A DNA stretch of 64,000 nt from Phascolomyces articulosus (GCA_025677815.1 JAIXMP010000024.1:310001-374000); one strand, 5' to 3'; shown: positions 13,840-26,044, numbered from the stretch's first letter. Made by a program: numbers and translations. Notes: generated by a model not told the origin, from the sequence alone.

Positions 13840-14520
13840 TAAAATTGACTCCTTCATTTTGCATTGAATAGCTGTCGAAATTAGTGGGGTCATTTTCCCC
13901 CTTGATCTTGATCAGCGGCTCATTAGCTCTATAAAAGATGTCGAAGAAAAACAAAGTGGTGACAATGACAATGACAGTGATAAGGATGAGGAGAAGGACG
14001 AAAGTGAACAAGAGTCCTATGCTGATATTTATATTGATGAAAAAAGTTTTATGCAAGATCTGAAGCATTTGGAAGTAATGATCACTTTTTGAGTTCGTGA
14101 TGATTGTGTTTGCTCTTTATGTAAATTTGCCCATAAAACATTTAGATTAAATCGACTATGATGATCAATGTATGAATGTGGATTGAAGTTTGTTAAAAGA
14201 ATAAAAATGACCAAATGAACGCTGCGTCTAAAATAGGACATATCCGCTCTATTCCGATCCTGTTGGGCAAAGTGATATGAAAAAACCTTGGAGTAAAAGG
14301 GAAAAATGTTAAGAAGTCAGAAAATGAATGTATGAATATAGTGCCTTGCAAATCAAGATCCAGATGATCCGTTTGGAGGTGAAAAGCAGGATATTCGCGC
14401 GGTCACAGCGTCTCTGCCTTTTGCGTTACGACAAGACCTGGATTTAGAACACATAACAGCAGCACTTGATGAAGAAAAAAAACAGATGAAAAGGTCCAAA
14501 TAAATGAGGGATTCAGTGAG
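13840..14520 (+). pseudogene. Coding-like fragments, possible N-terminal part of the broken gene at 15.2-17.6 kb
   Basis: From about 13870 a plus frame reads AVEISGVIFPLDLDQRLISS, followed directly by an acidic tract (VEEKQSGDNDNDSDKDEEKD) and ending at a stop near 14091. A second open piece at about 14350-14503 reads NQDPDDPFGGEKQDIRAVTA, then LPFALRQDLDLEHITAALDE. The composition (charged, codon-like, few stops) is that of coding sequence and unlike the flanks. Stops and frame breaks separate the pieces. I cannot name a family; position and strand suggest they belong to the same decayed gene as the downstream fragments. Confidence 0.35.
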
Positions 14521-14542
14521 ATTATTCCCACCTTAACCAATA

Positions 14543-14615
14543 TACAGTACCCGCTCGCTAAACCGGTACCCAAAAAATGTGAGGAACTGTACCGGTTTAG
14601 CGAGCGGGTACTGTA
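14543..14615. mobile_element. Minimal palindromic element (perfect inverted repeat, TA ends)
   Basis: Two perfect 25-bp inverted arms (14545-14569 starting CAGTACCCGCTCGC; 14589-14613 as its exact reverse complement) enclose a 19-bp spacer (14570-14588). The palindrome is flanked by TA on both sides. TA target duplication plus a CAGT start is the convention of Tc1/mariner and pogo-type elements, so this looks like a stripped-down MITE keeping only the terminal repeats. It lies inside the decayed gene region, consistent with insertion after decay began. Confidence 0.6.
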
Positions 14616-15243
14616 ATAAGTATCCATATTATTATTTTGTATAGGGTTGTCAAATGAGACAAGAGGGAATACTAAGATTTGTCTTGTAAAGGTGGCTGAA
14701 GGAAAAGTTGAAAAAGACAAGATCCTCTCATTTCAACATCTATCAAGACTAAAATACAGTGTATCTTAGCAGAAAAGATAAACCAAATGAAAAGAATCAG
14801 TAAGTATTTCTTTTTTAATTTTTTGAAAAGTGCAAGGTTATTGGTTCGACATATATTGATAGCATAGTAATTCAATTTTCTCATAACATATTTGCTATAT
14901 AACTACTCCAATAGAAATATGATTAAATTAACCAAATCAGCAATCGATAGTTTTCCTGCCCACAACATCCCGGAGTTTACCCAAAGGCAAACATTTGCAG
15001 ACTCATTACAGACATTGACAAATTCGGCATCAAACATTTGGAGTTTTTCAAACTTGAAGCGTTGTATTAGAAAGACAACACGTGTAATGCTTAGATCAAA
15101 CCTCCGTCCAAAGGGATTTGATATGTATACAGTATCCAAAAAATGTCACAAAAAAAAAAGAACCAAAGGATCGACAACAGCACCAACAACAACTTGATTG
15201 GAAGAATCCTTCGTCCTACAGTGATCGTATGTGATGGCATTAT

Positions 15244-17640
15244 ATGAATAATATCTGTAATGATCTTGAGTATGTATTGAACTCGAAAAAGGATAACCAC
15301 GCAACTATTATCACGAAACTAGTTAACAAAATGCAAACCAGTTCCAGCAGCAATGATAATAATGACCCAACTATGACTACTTCGCCTCAACAACAATCCT
15401 CTCAACTTCAAGAGGATATTGATGGCAGCATGTTAGTACCTCTTGAAGAATTCGATAGTGGTGAATATGATGGAGATGATGATAAGCCTTCTTATGAACA
15501 ATGTATTGTACAAATTACATCAGAAAGCACACAATCATAATCATAATCTACTTCTACAGAAACAAATACTGCACCAGAAACGGCAGAAGTAACCGAAACA
15601 AAAGATATTCCAGCAAAGGTCAACCGACCCCTTGAGTCGGTGATTACAATGATATCCCTGTCCCCCAAGATCAAAAACACAGTGACAATGGACGACGTTA
15701 AGAAAGCTGTATACGCTTCAACAACGGTGTCTGATGGTGCTTGTCAACTGGCCGCATCCATCATCAATCTTTATCGTCGATATTTACCCAAAAGACAAGG
15801 AAATGCTCGCGATCCAGATGCTTCAGTCTTTTCCCTTGCGCCTTTTTTCTTGTTATCAAAAAGGATATTGGAATCTGTCGGTCTTGAGAAACAAATCCAA
15901 TCCGTGGCACCATCATCTCGAGATAAAACTTCGCTCCACTTATCTGCACAAGCATTATATCATATATTTCGTGACACATATGAAATGGATGACTCAGACG
16001 AGTCAGTTATCAAAGATAAAATGCTCGCAGGCAGGGATCAACAAGCAGTACTATCTAATTTTTTCAACATGAACAGGATATATCGCATACTAAGAGAACA
16101 TCATCTTTACGCTGAGTTGAGCATGGAATATGTGAACCGCTACCAGATTCGTTGGCTTAATTATCGAATTGTGAAAATATGATACGAATCATCGTCAAAA
16201 ACATCAAGCACAACGGAAGAAATTACTGAAGAGGAGAGAGAAAAGTTACAAAAGAATATTAAAGCACTTGGTAAATAAGTGAACCGCCTTGCCGCATCCT
16301 ACACCAAAAAAAGCAAGTTGTTAGCAACTTTAGGATCAGAACGTATGACCCATTCAAATCCATACAATACACTTATCAAGAAGATAAAGCAAGAAAAATT
16401 GAAACCTGAAGATCAAAAAGGCCACCAGTGGTTATTAACCGCTGAACAAGAAAAACAAACCTTATGGAAGTCATTGCAGGGTGCAACGGCAAAGGCGGAT
16501 GCACAATGGTTTATATGTTCTGCAATTCACTCCGAGTTACGAGAAAACCGATTCGAACTGTATCCTCTTAACAAAAAGAGGAGCAACCGACCGATACCGA
16601 GCGGGAAATCTTTACTGGTAAGCGTATGATTTAAGCAATGTGATATAAAATATAAAAAGTGTTGAAGTTAATGAGATATGGAACTCAATCATGTAACATT
16701 TTCTAACAGGAAAACGTTTGGCCGGATTTCAATGTGATATAAATAGATATATCATACTGAACGGTTTGGAAGATACATCTGTCGACGAGCCGGTGACGAA
16801 AATCCAATGGTGCCTGACCGTGACCCTCCTATTCCGATCCCTCAAATTGAAAAGCCAAAGAAACCTGTCATAAACTCTTCTCGTTATATTAATTCTATAG
16901 ATTATCCTTGGAGCATAGCTGGTATTGAGAGAAGGAAAAAAAGCGAGAAAGAGGACACAAAAAGTCTAGAGAAGATCAGAAAACACGCGAAATTAGAACC
17001 AAAAAGGCACACGAACGTTTGGGAAGACGCATTCGAAGAAACCTCAGAGATACGGGCACAAAGAACTTTATCCATGTAATTGGGTCATGGGTCCCACGGT
17101 AAGTAATTGGATGTTTTATTTTTCTTTGAATCTATTAATTGTCATTCATATTTGATCAACGGATATGGCACTAACAAAGCAGCGATCTTTTTTTTATACA
17201 TAATTTCTCAGGAACTTTCTGATCAAAAGACATGCTCGTCGCAATTCAATAAAGTAAAAGAGGTACTGAGACATCGCTAGCATGACAAAGTAGTTCCTAT
17301 AGACAAACATCTTATGTCTACGATATATCCGTTTTGCTTCCGTCGTTTGGTTTGTCAAGTGTATAAAAGAGATGGTAAGGTGCGAGTATCAAATGGTGCC
17401 AAATGCTGCATGAATCCAGTATGCTCAAGTCGAACCAAGCATTGTACGATGATGAGTCGAGACGGTGTTGTGGACATAACATTGGTTTAAATGGAGTTTG
17501 TGGTATATTATCAAACGATGGTTTACCTTTGCCTCCACTTCGTAGAAGTGCAGGTCCCAAGCAAATAAGACATGATCTTGAACAAAATTACACTACTGTG
17601 ATTGCACCAACTGGTAAATTATTTATATATTTTTGACAAG
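15244..17640 (+). pseudogene. Broken mobile-element gene with Fanzor/TnpB-like C-terminus
   Basis: Open pieces on the plus strand, separated by stops and frameshifts, follow each other: 15244-15540, 15601-16182, 16186-16278, 16279-16629, 16807-17090 and 17300-17570. Readable parts include TMDDVKKAVYASTTVSDGAC, RFELYPLNKKRSNRPIPSGK, SIAGIERRKKSEKEDTK (then a shift in an A-run into GRRIRRNLRDTGTKNFIHVI), and the tail KVVPIDKHLMSTIYPFCFRR with GAKCCMNPVCSSR, a broken SRD, then GHNIGLNGVCGIL. The tail matches the zinc-ribbon plus RD..NI end of TnpB-like and Fanzor proteins: a C-x-N-P-x-C pair, and a first CPxC apparently mutated to YPFC. The FxxxPLxxK stretch is also typical of Fanzor N-terminal halves. 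At least four disabling changes are present. The family assignment is inference. Confidence 0.5.
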
Positions 17641-17894
17641 AACCTTTTAGCATCAATAAAATTCAAAATTAACCAATTTTTATATTTTACATGACAGGTT
17701 CCCTTTTACGACAGCACTGACAGCTGAATGGCTTGGTATGTTCTACTTTATTTTTTAGTGTGTGTGTTTCCATTTTTTTTTATTTTCCGCTACTACACCC
17801 TAGCCACCTTTTAAAAGGGTTGCATGAAGTTGGATGATTACACGCTTCTCTTTTTTCTTCGAGCATATTCTATTCAAACGCCCTTTTTTAGATA

Positions 17895-19704
17895 ATGCTG
17901 CCTGGTCGTCGACTAATAACAGCATTACGATCAAGTACGATCCATGCTCGTCCAACGCATTGTGTGCGTACACGACCTATTACTGCACATTACTCTTCAT
18001 TACGAAGACCTCCACGACAGGGTGGTAAGAATATTTTTCTCTATTTCATCTAAAAATGAAAGATTATATGTTTAGTTTAAAATTCGATTGAGCATTAGAT
18101 AATAAAAACTATCTCTCTTGGGTTATTACATATTTCAGGACCTCGTGGACGTATTTTAAACCATGTTGACAACCTTCGCCCAGCAACAGCTACTACAATG
18201 CAGCAACAGCAACAACCACATCCACAGCAGGAACAGCAACCTGAAAATGTACTGATACAAAGCGATGAGCATTTTTCATCCGACCCTGCACATACACCAG
18301 TCCATATACCTGAAAAACCCGATGCTGTTATTACACCAGATTACCATGGTGCTCCCATGTTATCTCAATCTGCACTTGTTGTTGGCAGAGAATTTGAAAT
18401 GATGAATATATTTTTGGTATGATTTAATACGCTCGATGAAAATCGAAAGGATGGAAGAGGACTAGTAGTAGATAATGAAATTGTAAGGGAAGATTAATTA
18501 GATGATGAATGTAAATATTCGTTACTAGGGTTATGAACAAGCGAATCGGTATAAAATTATGGATCCTAACGGGAATTATGTTGGTTATATTGCTGAAGAA
18601 GAAGGATTTATGAAATCAGTCAGTCGACAATTCATGCGCACACATCGACATATGAACGCAACCATTTTGGATGTCAATGGAAATGTTGTTTATAAGGTAA
18701 GAAAAGGAGAAACGGATGAATTTTTGCTTAGAGTAACGAATGTAGCAATGTAATTTATTACTTACAACGGATTGTCCTTGATTGCCTATAGATTGTCCGC
18801 CCTTTTGCATTTATCAACAGTAGAATCTATATTTACACCTCAGATGATCGACTCGTTGGTGAAGTACAACAACGATGGCATATGCTCCGAAGAAAATACG
18901 ATTTATTTGTTGGGTATAGATAGATGTATATTTTCTTTCTCCTCAGATAACGAAAGAGTATATGTTAATTTCATTTTTTCTAAAACAGTAATACACAATT
19001 TGCAAATATTGACACACAAATGTTGGGCTGGGACTTTTACCTACAAGATGAATCTGGCGGTCCACTTGCAAACATTAACCGAAACTTTACTGGATTTGCT
19101 AGAGAGGTAATCTATAAGGAAATTTCCCTTTAATGCCATTAGCGATTCGTTTCTAGATCACAATATTAATTAGAAAATTATATTAAAGTTATTTACCGAT
19201 ACGGGTCAATATGTCTTGAGAATGGATGCTGTAGAAGGAACAACAAGAGGAATGACACTCGATGAACGTGCAGTCACTTTGGCTTGTGCCATTTCCATTG
19301 ATTTTGATTATTTCTCCCGTCACTCTCAACATGCGTAAATATCATCGTATTTTTTAAATGATCTCATTTAAAGCATTTGAACTATCATAACTAATCAACA
19401 ATATATATATAGTGGTGGTGGATTTATGCCAATGCCATTCTTTGGATTTGGGGGAAGTGGAGAAGGAAGCGGTCAATCACAAGAAAGAGATAATCATCCA
19501 CCAACGACCGATCAACCAACGTCACCGCCCCCTTCTGCTGGTTTTGGAGGGCAAGATACGGGTGGTCAACAACAAGTACCTCCTACAAATCCAAATGGTT
19601 GGTCCGATGATGGATGGTTAAGTGATGAAGATGCTGGTGTCAGTAGTCCTAAGGATGAAGATATTGTTAGTCAGATTTGGGGGTTCTTTGAGGATGATGA
19701 TTAG
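17895..19704 (+). CDS. Phospholipid scramblase family protein (Aim25 type, mitochondrial)
   Basis: Seven exons join in phase: 17895-18024, 18139-18416, 18529-18696, 18792-18913, 18989-19106, 19189-19334, 19413-19704 (417 aa). The N-terminus (MLPGRRLITALRSSTIHARP, Arg-rich, no acidic residues) is a likely mitochondrial presequence. A Gln-rich linker follows (about residues 65-80). The scramblase core begins LVVGREFEMMNIFLGYEQAN and includes DPNGNYVGYIAEEEGF, RPFAFINSRIYIY, LDVNGNVVYK and ANINRNFTGFARELFTDTGQ, ending TLDERAVTLACAISIDFDYF. These are the twelve-strand barrel motifs of the family. Members move or bind phospholipids between membrane leaflets; fungal Aim25-type proteins are mitochondrial. 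The last exon adds a Gly/Pro/Gln-rich tail ending EDEDIVSQIWGFFEDDD-like acidic residues. It is convergent with the M20 gene. Confidence 0.9.
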
Positions 19705-20515
19705 AAAGAATTTGTTTTTTAAACAATAATGGATTTCCTTCTCGTTTCGATCATGTATTTTATCTACCCCTTTCTTTTAATAGAGTATAAATGAGAATGA
19801 TTTCCTTTAATCAAACTGGAATATGAATAATATGTACCTATATATTATTATTATTATTATTCCAACACATGCATTCCAACCAATTGCACCTATCCGTTAC
19901 TAAGCAGTGAATTTCCTGCTGGTATAGACATCTGTAAAAACTAAAAAAAAAATAGTTTTTCCCATTAAAACCAAACTAAAGTCCCGTGTTATTAATACTT
20001 CTCTCGAAACAAAGCAACAAAGAAATATACAGTGGCTCCTATAAATTTCAAGGTACATGCTTGCCTCAAGATTATGAATCTAAAGACGTTTAAAATATTA
20101 AATGAGAAAACACATTTAATTTATCCAGCTAGTTATAAACACAAAAAAAAAATTGAAGCTAAAGGATTGAAATTACGTAAAGAGGTTGTAATTAAAGGGA
20201 GACATGTAGTATATATATAATGCATAACTGCCTTATTTTGATTCTATAAACGTGTAAAATATCAAATGACACAGCATAGATTTTTTTATTTGTATACATA
20301 AGACCAATAAATAACACATAGATAATAAATAGTAACTAAAAACTATCTCTTATCAGTAATATTTTGTCTTTCTTTTTGGTATTTACTACAAAAGAGACAT
20401 TCCTGCTATAATAGATAGGAAGATTTTATGGGGGAGGAGATAAGTCTCTAATTAGAAAAAAATTAATGAAGGATATCTAACATAGCAAATTTTGATATAT
20501 GATGGACACCATTCC
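19705..20515. other. Intergenic with a single transposon-end-like motif
   Basis: No gene. At 20029 TACAGTGGCTCCTATAAATT starts a stretch that resembles a Tc1/mariner terminal repeat, followed by a 62-codon ORF (20032-20220) without recognisable domain. No matching second terminus was found within the gap, so it is at best a solo end. Confidence 0.35.
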
Positions 20516-22596
20516 TTATTGAGATTTTCCTTTCTTGAAATCAGCAACAGCATGTTCATACAACGCATCATCAAGGAAGACAGTGGCAGCTGTCTTGGCA
20601 AGGCCACGAGCAGCACGAATAGCCATCATATGTGCTTCGGGTGTACCAGCAGCCTCAGTGAATTCGATGGTATGGTTTGCTGCATCGGTATTGATAGCAA
20701 AACCAGGATGAATACCAGGAACACTACATAAATAATATTTATGAGATTAATTTTCCATACCTTTCACATGTATTATTTCCCCACTTTTTATCCTTGACAT
20801 TTACACATAAGAAAAATTTCCAAAATCAGTGGATCCAGTAGTGGTACGTTCTTCTTCAGCACGCGTAGGGAACTTAATTCCTTCTTGTTCCATGTACTTT
20901 TTGTATTGGAGAATCATAGCATCATTGGTAAACACGTCTAAAATTTATATGTTTCAGTATTCATCTACCATTAGTTTCACCTCGTAGGTTCCACTGAAAA
21001 AAAAAATGAATTTGGAGATTTACCTTCCACAACGCCGTTGGGAGCCCAAGTGAGCTTCACTTTACAACCAGTTGCTTGCGCAGCAGATTGAATACAATTG
21101 GTCAACTTGACTTTAAGTTCTGCTAATTGAGTACGTGTGACAGAACGACAGTAAAATTTAGCAGAGGCATAATCTGGAATCACGTTAGCCTATAAATAAT
21201 ATATAAAAACAGAATTTCCACCCCACATTTCGAATCACACAGCCAAATAAGGGTTAATTGACACTCCGTCTTATCTGCTTTTATCTATACTCTAATCGAA
21301 TCTTACGGATTTGCCGCCTAAAACAATAAAGCGGGAAAATATGGGTTAGTAAAGTATAAAATAATGAATGACCTCATTTCTTCCACAAAACTATAATATA
21401 TCAGGGTACATACCATCAAGAATAATACCATGAAGTCTTATTTTTTAACCAATATTAAAAATGACATGTCAGACAAGTTTCATTGGATTTACTCCACTCT
21501 TATATAAAATAAAAACTGGTGTTCTTCTCCTTTTTTGATATACTATACCTGTTGGTAGTCAAGGTTTGTTGTCGAAGCATAGACATGTTGTTCCAAGCTT
21601 GCATTAAAGCGTCAAGTGCGTTAATGCCATCCCATGGTTTCATACCAGCATGAGAAGCTTTTCCGTAAAATTCAACAACCACTGAATCCAATGCTAACAT
21701 TAAAGCATAAAGACAGTCATTGGCAAATGGATGACTATATATATATATATATATATAACAGATTAGTGCAGGTTACTTATTAGACTCTAATCCTATCCTC
21801 TTGATATTGATCTTGAAAACTCACAGCATCATAGCGAAATCAACACGTCTTTGTACTTCACCATACTTCACCATATCGATCTTTCCAGAAGTGGATTCTT
21901 CAGCAGGTGTACCTTTTATTATAAATAGAGTATAGAAAATCAAATCAATAATCGTCGCTCACTCCTCCCTCCTATCAACAACGCAAACTATAAAAGCAAT
22001 TATGCAAAAGTTTTAACTCCATATGGATTACTTACCAAAAAGAACAACGGTTCCTTGAATCAAGTTTTGTTCCAATAACTTTTTCGTAGCCATAGCACAA
22101 GCAATACCACAAACTATTTAAAAAGTACTTCGCTTAACTACACACACTAAACATAAAATAAAAACACATCTTAGAAAGAGAGAGGAAGTAAAAATTACTT
22201 GAAATCAAGTTATGTCCACAAGCATGACCAACACCAGGTAAAGCATCATATTCGGCACAAAAACCAACACGTCTTCCAGGTCCATTGGAAAACTCGGCAA
22301 TAAAAGCAGTTTCTAAACCAGCAGCCTCCTTTTGAACTTGAAAACCATTCTTTTCAAGGTATTCTGTCAATAATTTATGGGCCTTGAACTCATGATTACC
22401 AATTTCGGGATTGTTGTGAATCTGCAAAATAAACATATACAACCCGCGTTTTTCAGTTTTTTACCTCTCTAACATGGCTGAAAGATAGAGTTTAAGAAAA
22501 ATTTAAATAAAGTAAAACCTTTAAGCTAATGTCTCGAAGTTCATTATCAAGTGCTTGAATAGTTTCGGTAATGACGGTTTCGACCTCCGAGTTCAT
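20516..22596 (-). CDS. Peptidase M20 family amidohydrolase (PM20D2/AbgB-like)
   Basis: About ten exons, start ATG at 22596, stop at 20516-20518. Metal-site motifs are visible: IHNNPEIGNHEFKAH near the N-terminus, GFCAEYDALPGVGHACGHNL (first metal ligand His and the catalytic Asp region), PAEES (catalytic Glu-Glu) and the dimerisation-domain motif VEFYGKASHAG. The C-terminal metal ligand lies in SFDFGN-like STDFGNFSYVVPGIHPGFAI. The family hydrolyses N-acyl amino acids or dipeptides using two zinc ions. GHACGHN with ASHAG places it near PM20D2 and aminobenzoyl-glutamate hydrolases rather than carboxypeptidases; the substrate is not known. No signal peptide, so probably cytosolic. Two consecutive microexons of 23 and 11 nt (21414-21436 and 21307-21317) encode LHGIILDGGKS. 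Confidence 0.9.
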
Positions 22597-22670
22597 GTTG
22601 AGATTAAGCTAGTTGAATAATATACTGTATATGAAAAAAAGAGCCGCCAACCTCTTCTTCGGGTGTATGC

Positions 22671-22703
<33 letters not shown>

Positions 22704-23484
22704 GCTGCTAGTACTAAAGAGAATCAGTGAAGGGTAACTTGTTAATGTCTCCGACATCCTTTTCTCTGGAAATCGTTTCCCACCAGATCAAATAAAAGGT
22801 AGTTATAGTGTTTCATCGCGGTTATCTCCATCAAACCGGACGCACTGATCCGAACCCCGTATATGATTTCTTTCTCTCTCTCTTGCTTGTTTTTCTCTTT
22901 TTCTCCTCTTTCAAGTTTTAAAGATGGATATAATCGCATTGAGTTCAATGATGAATTACTATTCATAAAAAACAGAGTATAGAATGACATCATAGCAATG
23001 TAAACAAATAAATAAATTGGTTCTTCATATGCTAATTCTTGAACAGCATAAATTTTCTGAGATTTATTTATTTGTACTTGTCAGGATTCCAAAATCTGTT
23101 ACTGTGTCCATATTTTTACATTTTAAAGCCATTCTTTCTTAACAAAACACATTTTGATTCAAGTCAATATAATAGAAAAAGAAAATTAACAAGTTTATTT
23201 ATGTAATGATGCGCTTAATCATTACAGTAAAATAAAGAAGGATCAGTATGAGATCAGAGGCTCCGAACTCATCCGGGGTGTTCCTTTTAAACCCATACCA
23301 AGCATAGGCCAAAACGTTTATCCTCGGCGGGATTACCCTTCAAAATTTTCGTTTCAATGTCTTCCCGTAAAAGAGAGAAAAGAACAGGGTTCCTTCTTTC
23401 CTTCTTTTTTTCTTCTTTTCTTTTTCCTTATATTTGTATCAAAACAAACACACATTTCATATATTAATATATTAATTATACATC
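22597..23484. other. Divergent promoter region between M20 gene and IDH1
   Basis: About 890 bp without a supported gene. It contains a 29-bp A-run (22673-22701) about 75 bp upstream of the M20 start, a pyrimidine-rich tract (23396-23430) just before the IDH1 start, and a short-range repeat of AT-rich words. Both promoters should lie here. An 83-codon minus ORF (22742-22993) has no domain and is ignored. Confidence 0.5.
22673..22701. repeat. Poly(A) tract, 29 bp
   Basis: Uninterrupted run of 29 A on the plus strand in the promoter of the M20 gene. It could be a nucleosome-depleting element or the trace of a retroposed tail; no element is seen beside it. Confidence 0.9.
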
Positions 23485-25358
23485 ATGGTATGTTATCAAG
23501 CGAGCGTATCGAAAAAATATGAATGAAACCAGAATCCATAACCAGAAAAACAGCATTGGATAAATTAAACAATCAATGGGAATTTATGCATATATAAACG
23601 AATTTCCCATTTCGCATCGATTCCATATATATTAAAACAATAAACTGGTTTTACTTTTTTTTTTTCATTATCTAGTCCCGCCCTACTACTACTATCCCAG
23701 CCCCTGCACCCGTGGAACAACAAACTGTAAATATCTATTTATCATCATCAACCCCACATTTGTTCATATATGCAACGGTATTTCTCCACATGTTAATTAA
23801 CATATAATACCTATCTAACTATCTATTTATATATAGTTCTTTCCTAAAAAATATGGTGGCAAATATACAGTTACTTTGATCCCTGGTGATGGTGTCGGTC
23901 AAGAAAACGCAGATGCATTAAAGGAAGTCTTCAAGGCTGCCAATGTCCCAATTGAATTTGAACAATACAATGTATCTGGATTAGCAGATGAACATGACCA
24001 ACTTTTCCAAGAAGCATTGGCTTCCTTGCGAAGAAATAAGATTGGTATCAAGGGTATCTTTTTTACTTCATCTGAAAAGGATTCTCGTACATCTTTCAAC
24101 GTCACTATGCGTAAAGAACTTGATATGTATGCTACTCTTTCTTTGGTAAAGACCATGCCTGGTGTTACTTCCCGTATGAAAGATTTGGATTTCGCTATCA
24201 TTCGTGAAAGTACAGAAGGTGAATACTCTGGTCTTGAACATGAGGTATTGCATATGGAATGATTTTTAGGTCCAATAGATATAAACTGAAGAAAGAAGGA
24301 ACTAAATGAAGAGATATTGGGGATTATATTTGATATAATTATATAGTCTGTTGAAGGTGTAGTTGAATCTCTCAAGGTCATTACTAAAGAAAAAACTGAA
24401 CGTATTGCTCGATTTGCTTTTGATTTTGCTTTGAAGAACAACCGCAAGAAAGTTACCATTATTCACAAGGCTAACATCATGTATGTCAATTTTTTATTAT
24501 TATATGCAGATAATAAGGATAAGAGCAAAAATTTACGTAGATATATCTCGATATTAAATTTTATTAACCATAACATCCCAAACGTTTATTTATTTATTTA
24601 TTTTTGGTGTGGAATGAAATATTATTATAGGAAACTTGCTGATGGTTTATTTTTGCGTACATGTCGTGAAGTTGCAAAGGAATATGAACATCATGGTATT
24701 CAATACAACGATTTGATTGTCGATAACACTTGTATGCAATTGGTATCTCGTCCCCAACAATTTGATGTCATGGTGATGCCTAACTTGTACGGCAGTATTG
24801 TCTCTAACATTGTAAGTTACCATTACATATATGAACATTTTATCTTGAAGTTATTAACAATGGCTTCTATTGTAGGGTGCTGGTTTGATTGGTAGTCCTG
24901 GATTGGTTCCTGGTTGTAACATTGGTCGTGAATTCGCTATGTTCGAACCTGTAAGAAAAAAAAAGACACACGAGAAAAAGATTTTGTTACGCTGTGTTTT
25001 TAAGTTTCTGTAAATACTAATTTTTTTTACATGTGATATTGATAATAATAGGGCTGTCATCAAGTTGGCCTTGAACTCCAAGATAAGGGTATTGCTAACC
25101 CAACTGCTTTGCTCCTTTCATCCGTTATGATGTTGAGACACTTAAACTTGAACGACCATGCTGATTCTATTTCTAATGCTGTATTCAAGACTATTGAAAA
25201 TGGCCAGGTTAGTAATCTAAAATAATCATTATAATTATAATTTGCACCAAGGTTATCATATGCTAACAACATTACTTTATATACAGGCTAAGACACCTGA
25301 TATTGGTGGTAAGAATACTACCAAGGAATTTACTGATGTTGTTATTTCCAATTTGTAA
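23485..25358 (+). CDS. IDH1: Isocitrate dehydrogenase [NAD] subunit 1
   Basis: The protein is read through eight or more exons ending at TAA 25356-25358. Key stretches: [20 protein letters not shown] (nucleotide-binding start), [28 protein letters not shown], then [53 protein letters not shown] and [20 protein letters not shown]. It tracks the Idh1 (regulatory) subunit more closely than Idh2, which has SANIG and IFEA at the last motif. Idh1 and Idh2 form the mitochondrial octamer that oxidises isocitrate in the citric acid cycle; Idh1 senses AMP and citrate. The best start is ATG at 23485 followed at once by GTATGT, so the first exon would be ATG alone, joined to [17 protein letters not shown] (23676-23726). 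No classical presequence is visible in this model. Confidence 0.9.
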
Positions 25359-25666
25359 ATATAAAAGAGTAATACACACATCCAACCACTAAACCCACAT
25401 AGAAAAAAATATTTATTGTCTATATTCCCACATTTTTTCCCTTTCATCTCCAAACCTCCATTTCTTTTTCTACTTCTTCTTCTTTCATTATTATCCTTCC
25501 ATCTTTTACATTACTTCAAAACTCTCTCTCCAAAAAAATCTATCAAGCATCTCATTCTATGCCAAAAAATAATAAACAAAACATCTGGTATATATAAAAA
25601 AATAAAATCATGATTATATATATATATTCAAAAGACGAAAGAAAAGGTACAAAAAACAAATATTTA

Positions 25667-26044
25667 TTATTGTAATGTAGAGTCTAATGTTGTTGTTGAA
25701 CTAGTAGCACTTGGGTTAGTGGAAGTAGTATTAGTGGTGGTAGTAGTAGGGGTAGTACATTCGGCTTCTTTAAATTCAGGGAATGATACATAAACCTTTT
25801 GAAATTCAGAGACGGGACTCATAAGAACGTCTTCCTGATGAGGATCTCCCTGATGATGTGTATTAGTAAACAATGGATCGACTTGATGTCGTGGTTTACG
25901 AGATATCCAGGTGGAAATATCAGACCATAGATTAAGCCAAGTTGCAGTAGCATCATTTGTATTTGTGGATGAAGTGGTAGATGCAGCTGTTCGGTTCATG
26001 TTTTGAGTGCTGTCTATGCGAAATGCGGACGATAGGAGAAGCAT
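25667..26044 (-). CDS. Small Ser/Thr-rich hypothetical protein
   Basis: Single-exon ORF of 125 codons, stop at 25667. Features: N-terminal LLLSSAF, Thr/Ser/Asn-rich stretches, a Trp-containing segment (ATWLNLWSDISTWISRKPRH) and the motif VYVSFPEF near the C-terminus, then a Thr-rich tail. No domain recognised, no clear signal peptide. It aligns loosely with the ORF at 43085-43459 (same length, LLSS start, YVSFP motif), which raises the chance that both are real. It is convergent with IDH1. Confidence 0.55.
   Translation of the reverse strand: MLLLSSAFRIDSTQNMNRTAASTTSSTNTNDATATWLNLWSDISTWISRKPRHQVDPLFTNTHHQGDPHQEDVLMSPVSEFQKVYVSFPEFKEAECTTPTTTTTNTTSTNPSATSSTTTLDSTLQ

Noticed and set aside
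20029..20220. Tc1/mariner-like single terminus and a 62-codon ORF
   Set aside because: No second terminus nearby and no transposase motif; too weak to call an element.
23899..24459. 186-codon minus ORF inside IDH1
   Set aside because: Antisense of well-conserved IDH1 exons and it crosses an IDH1 intron.
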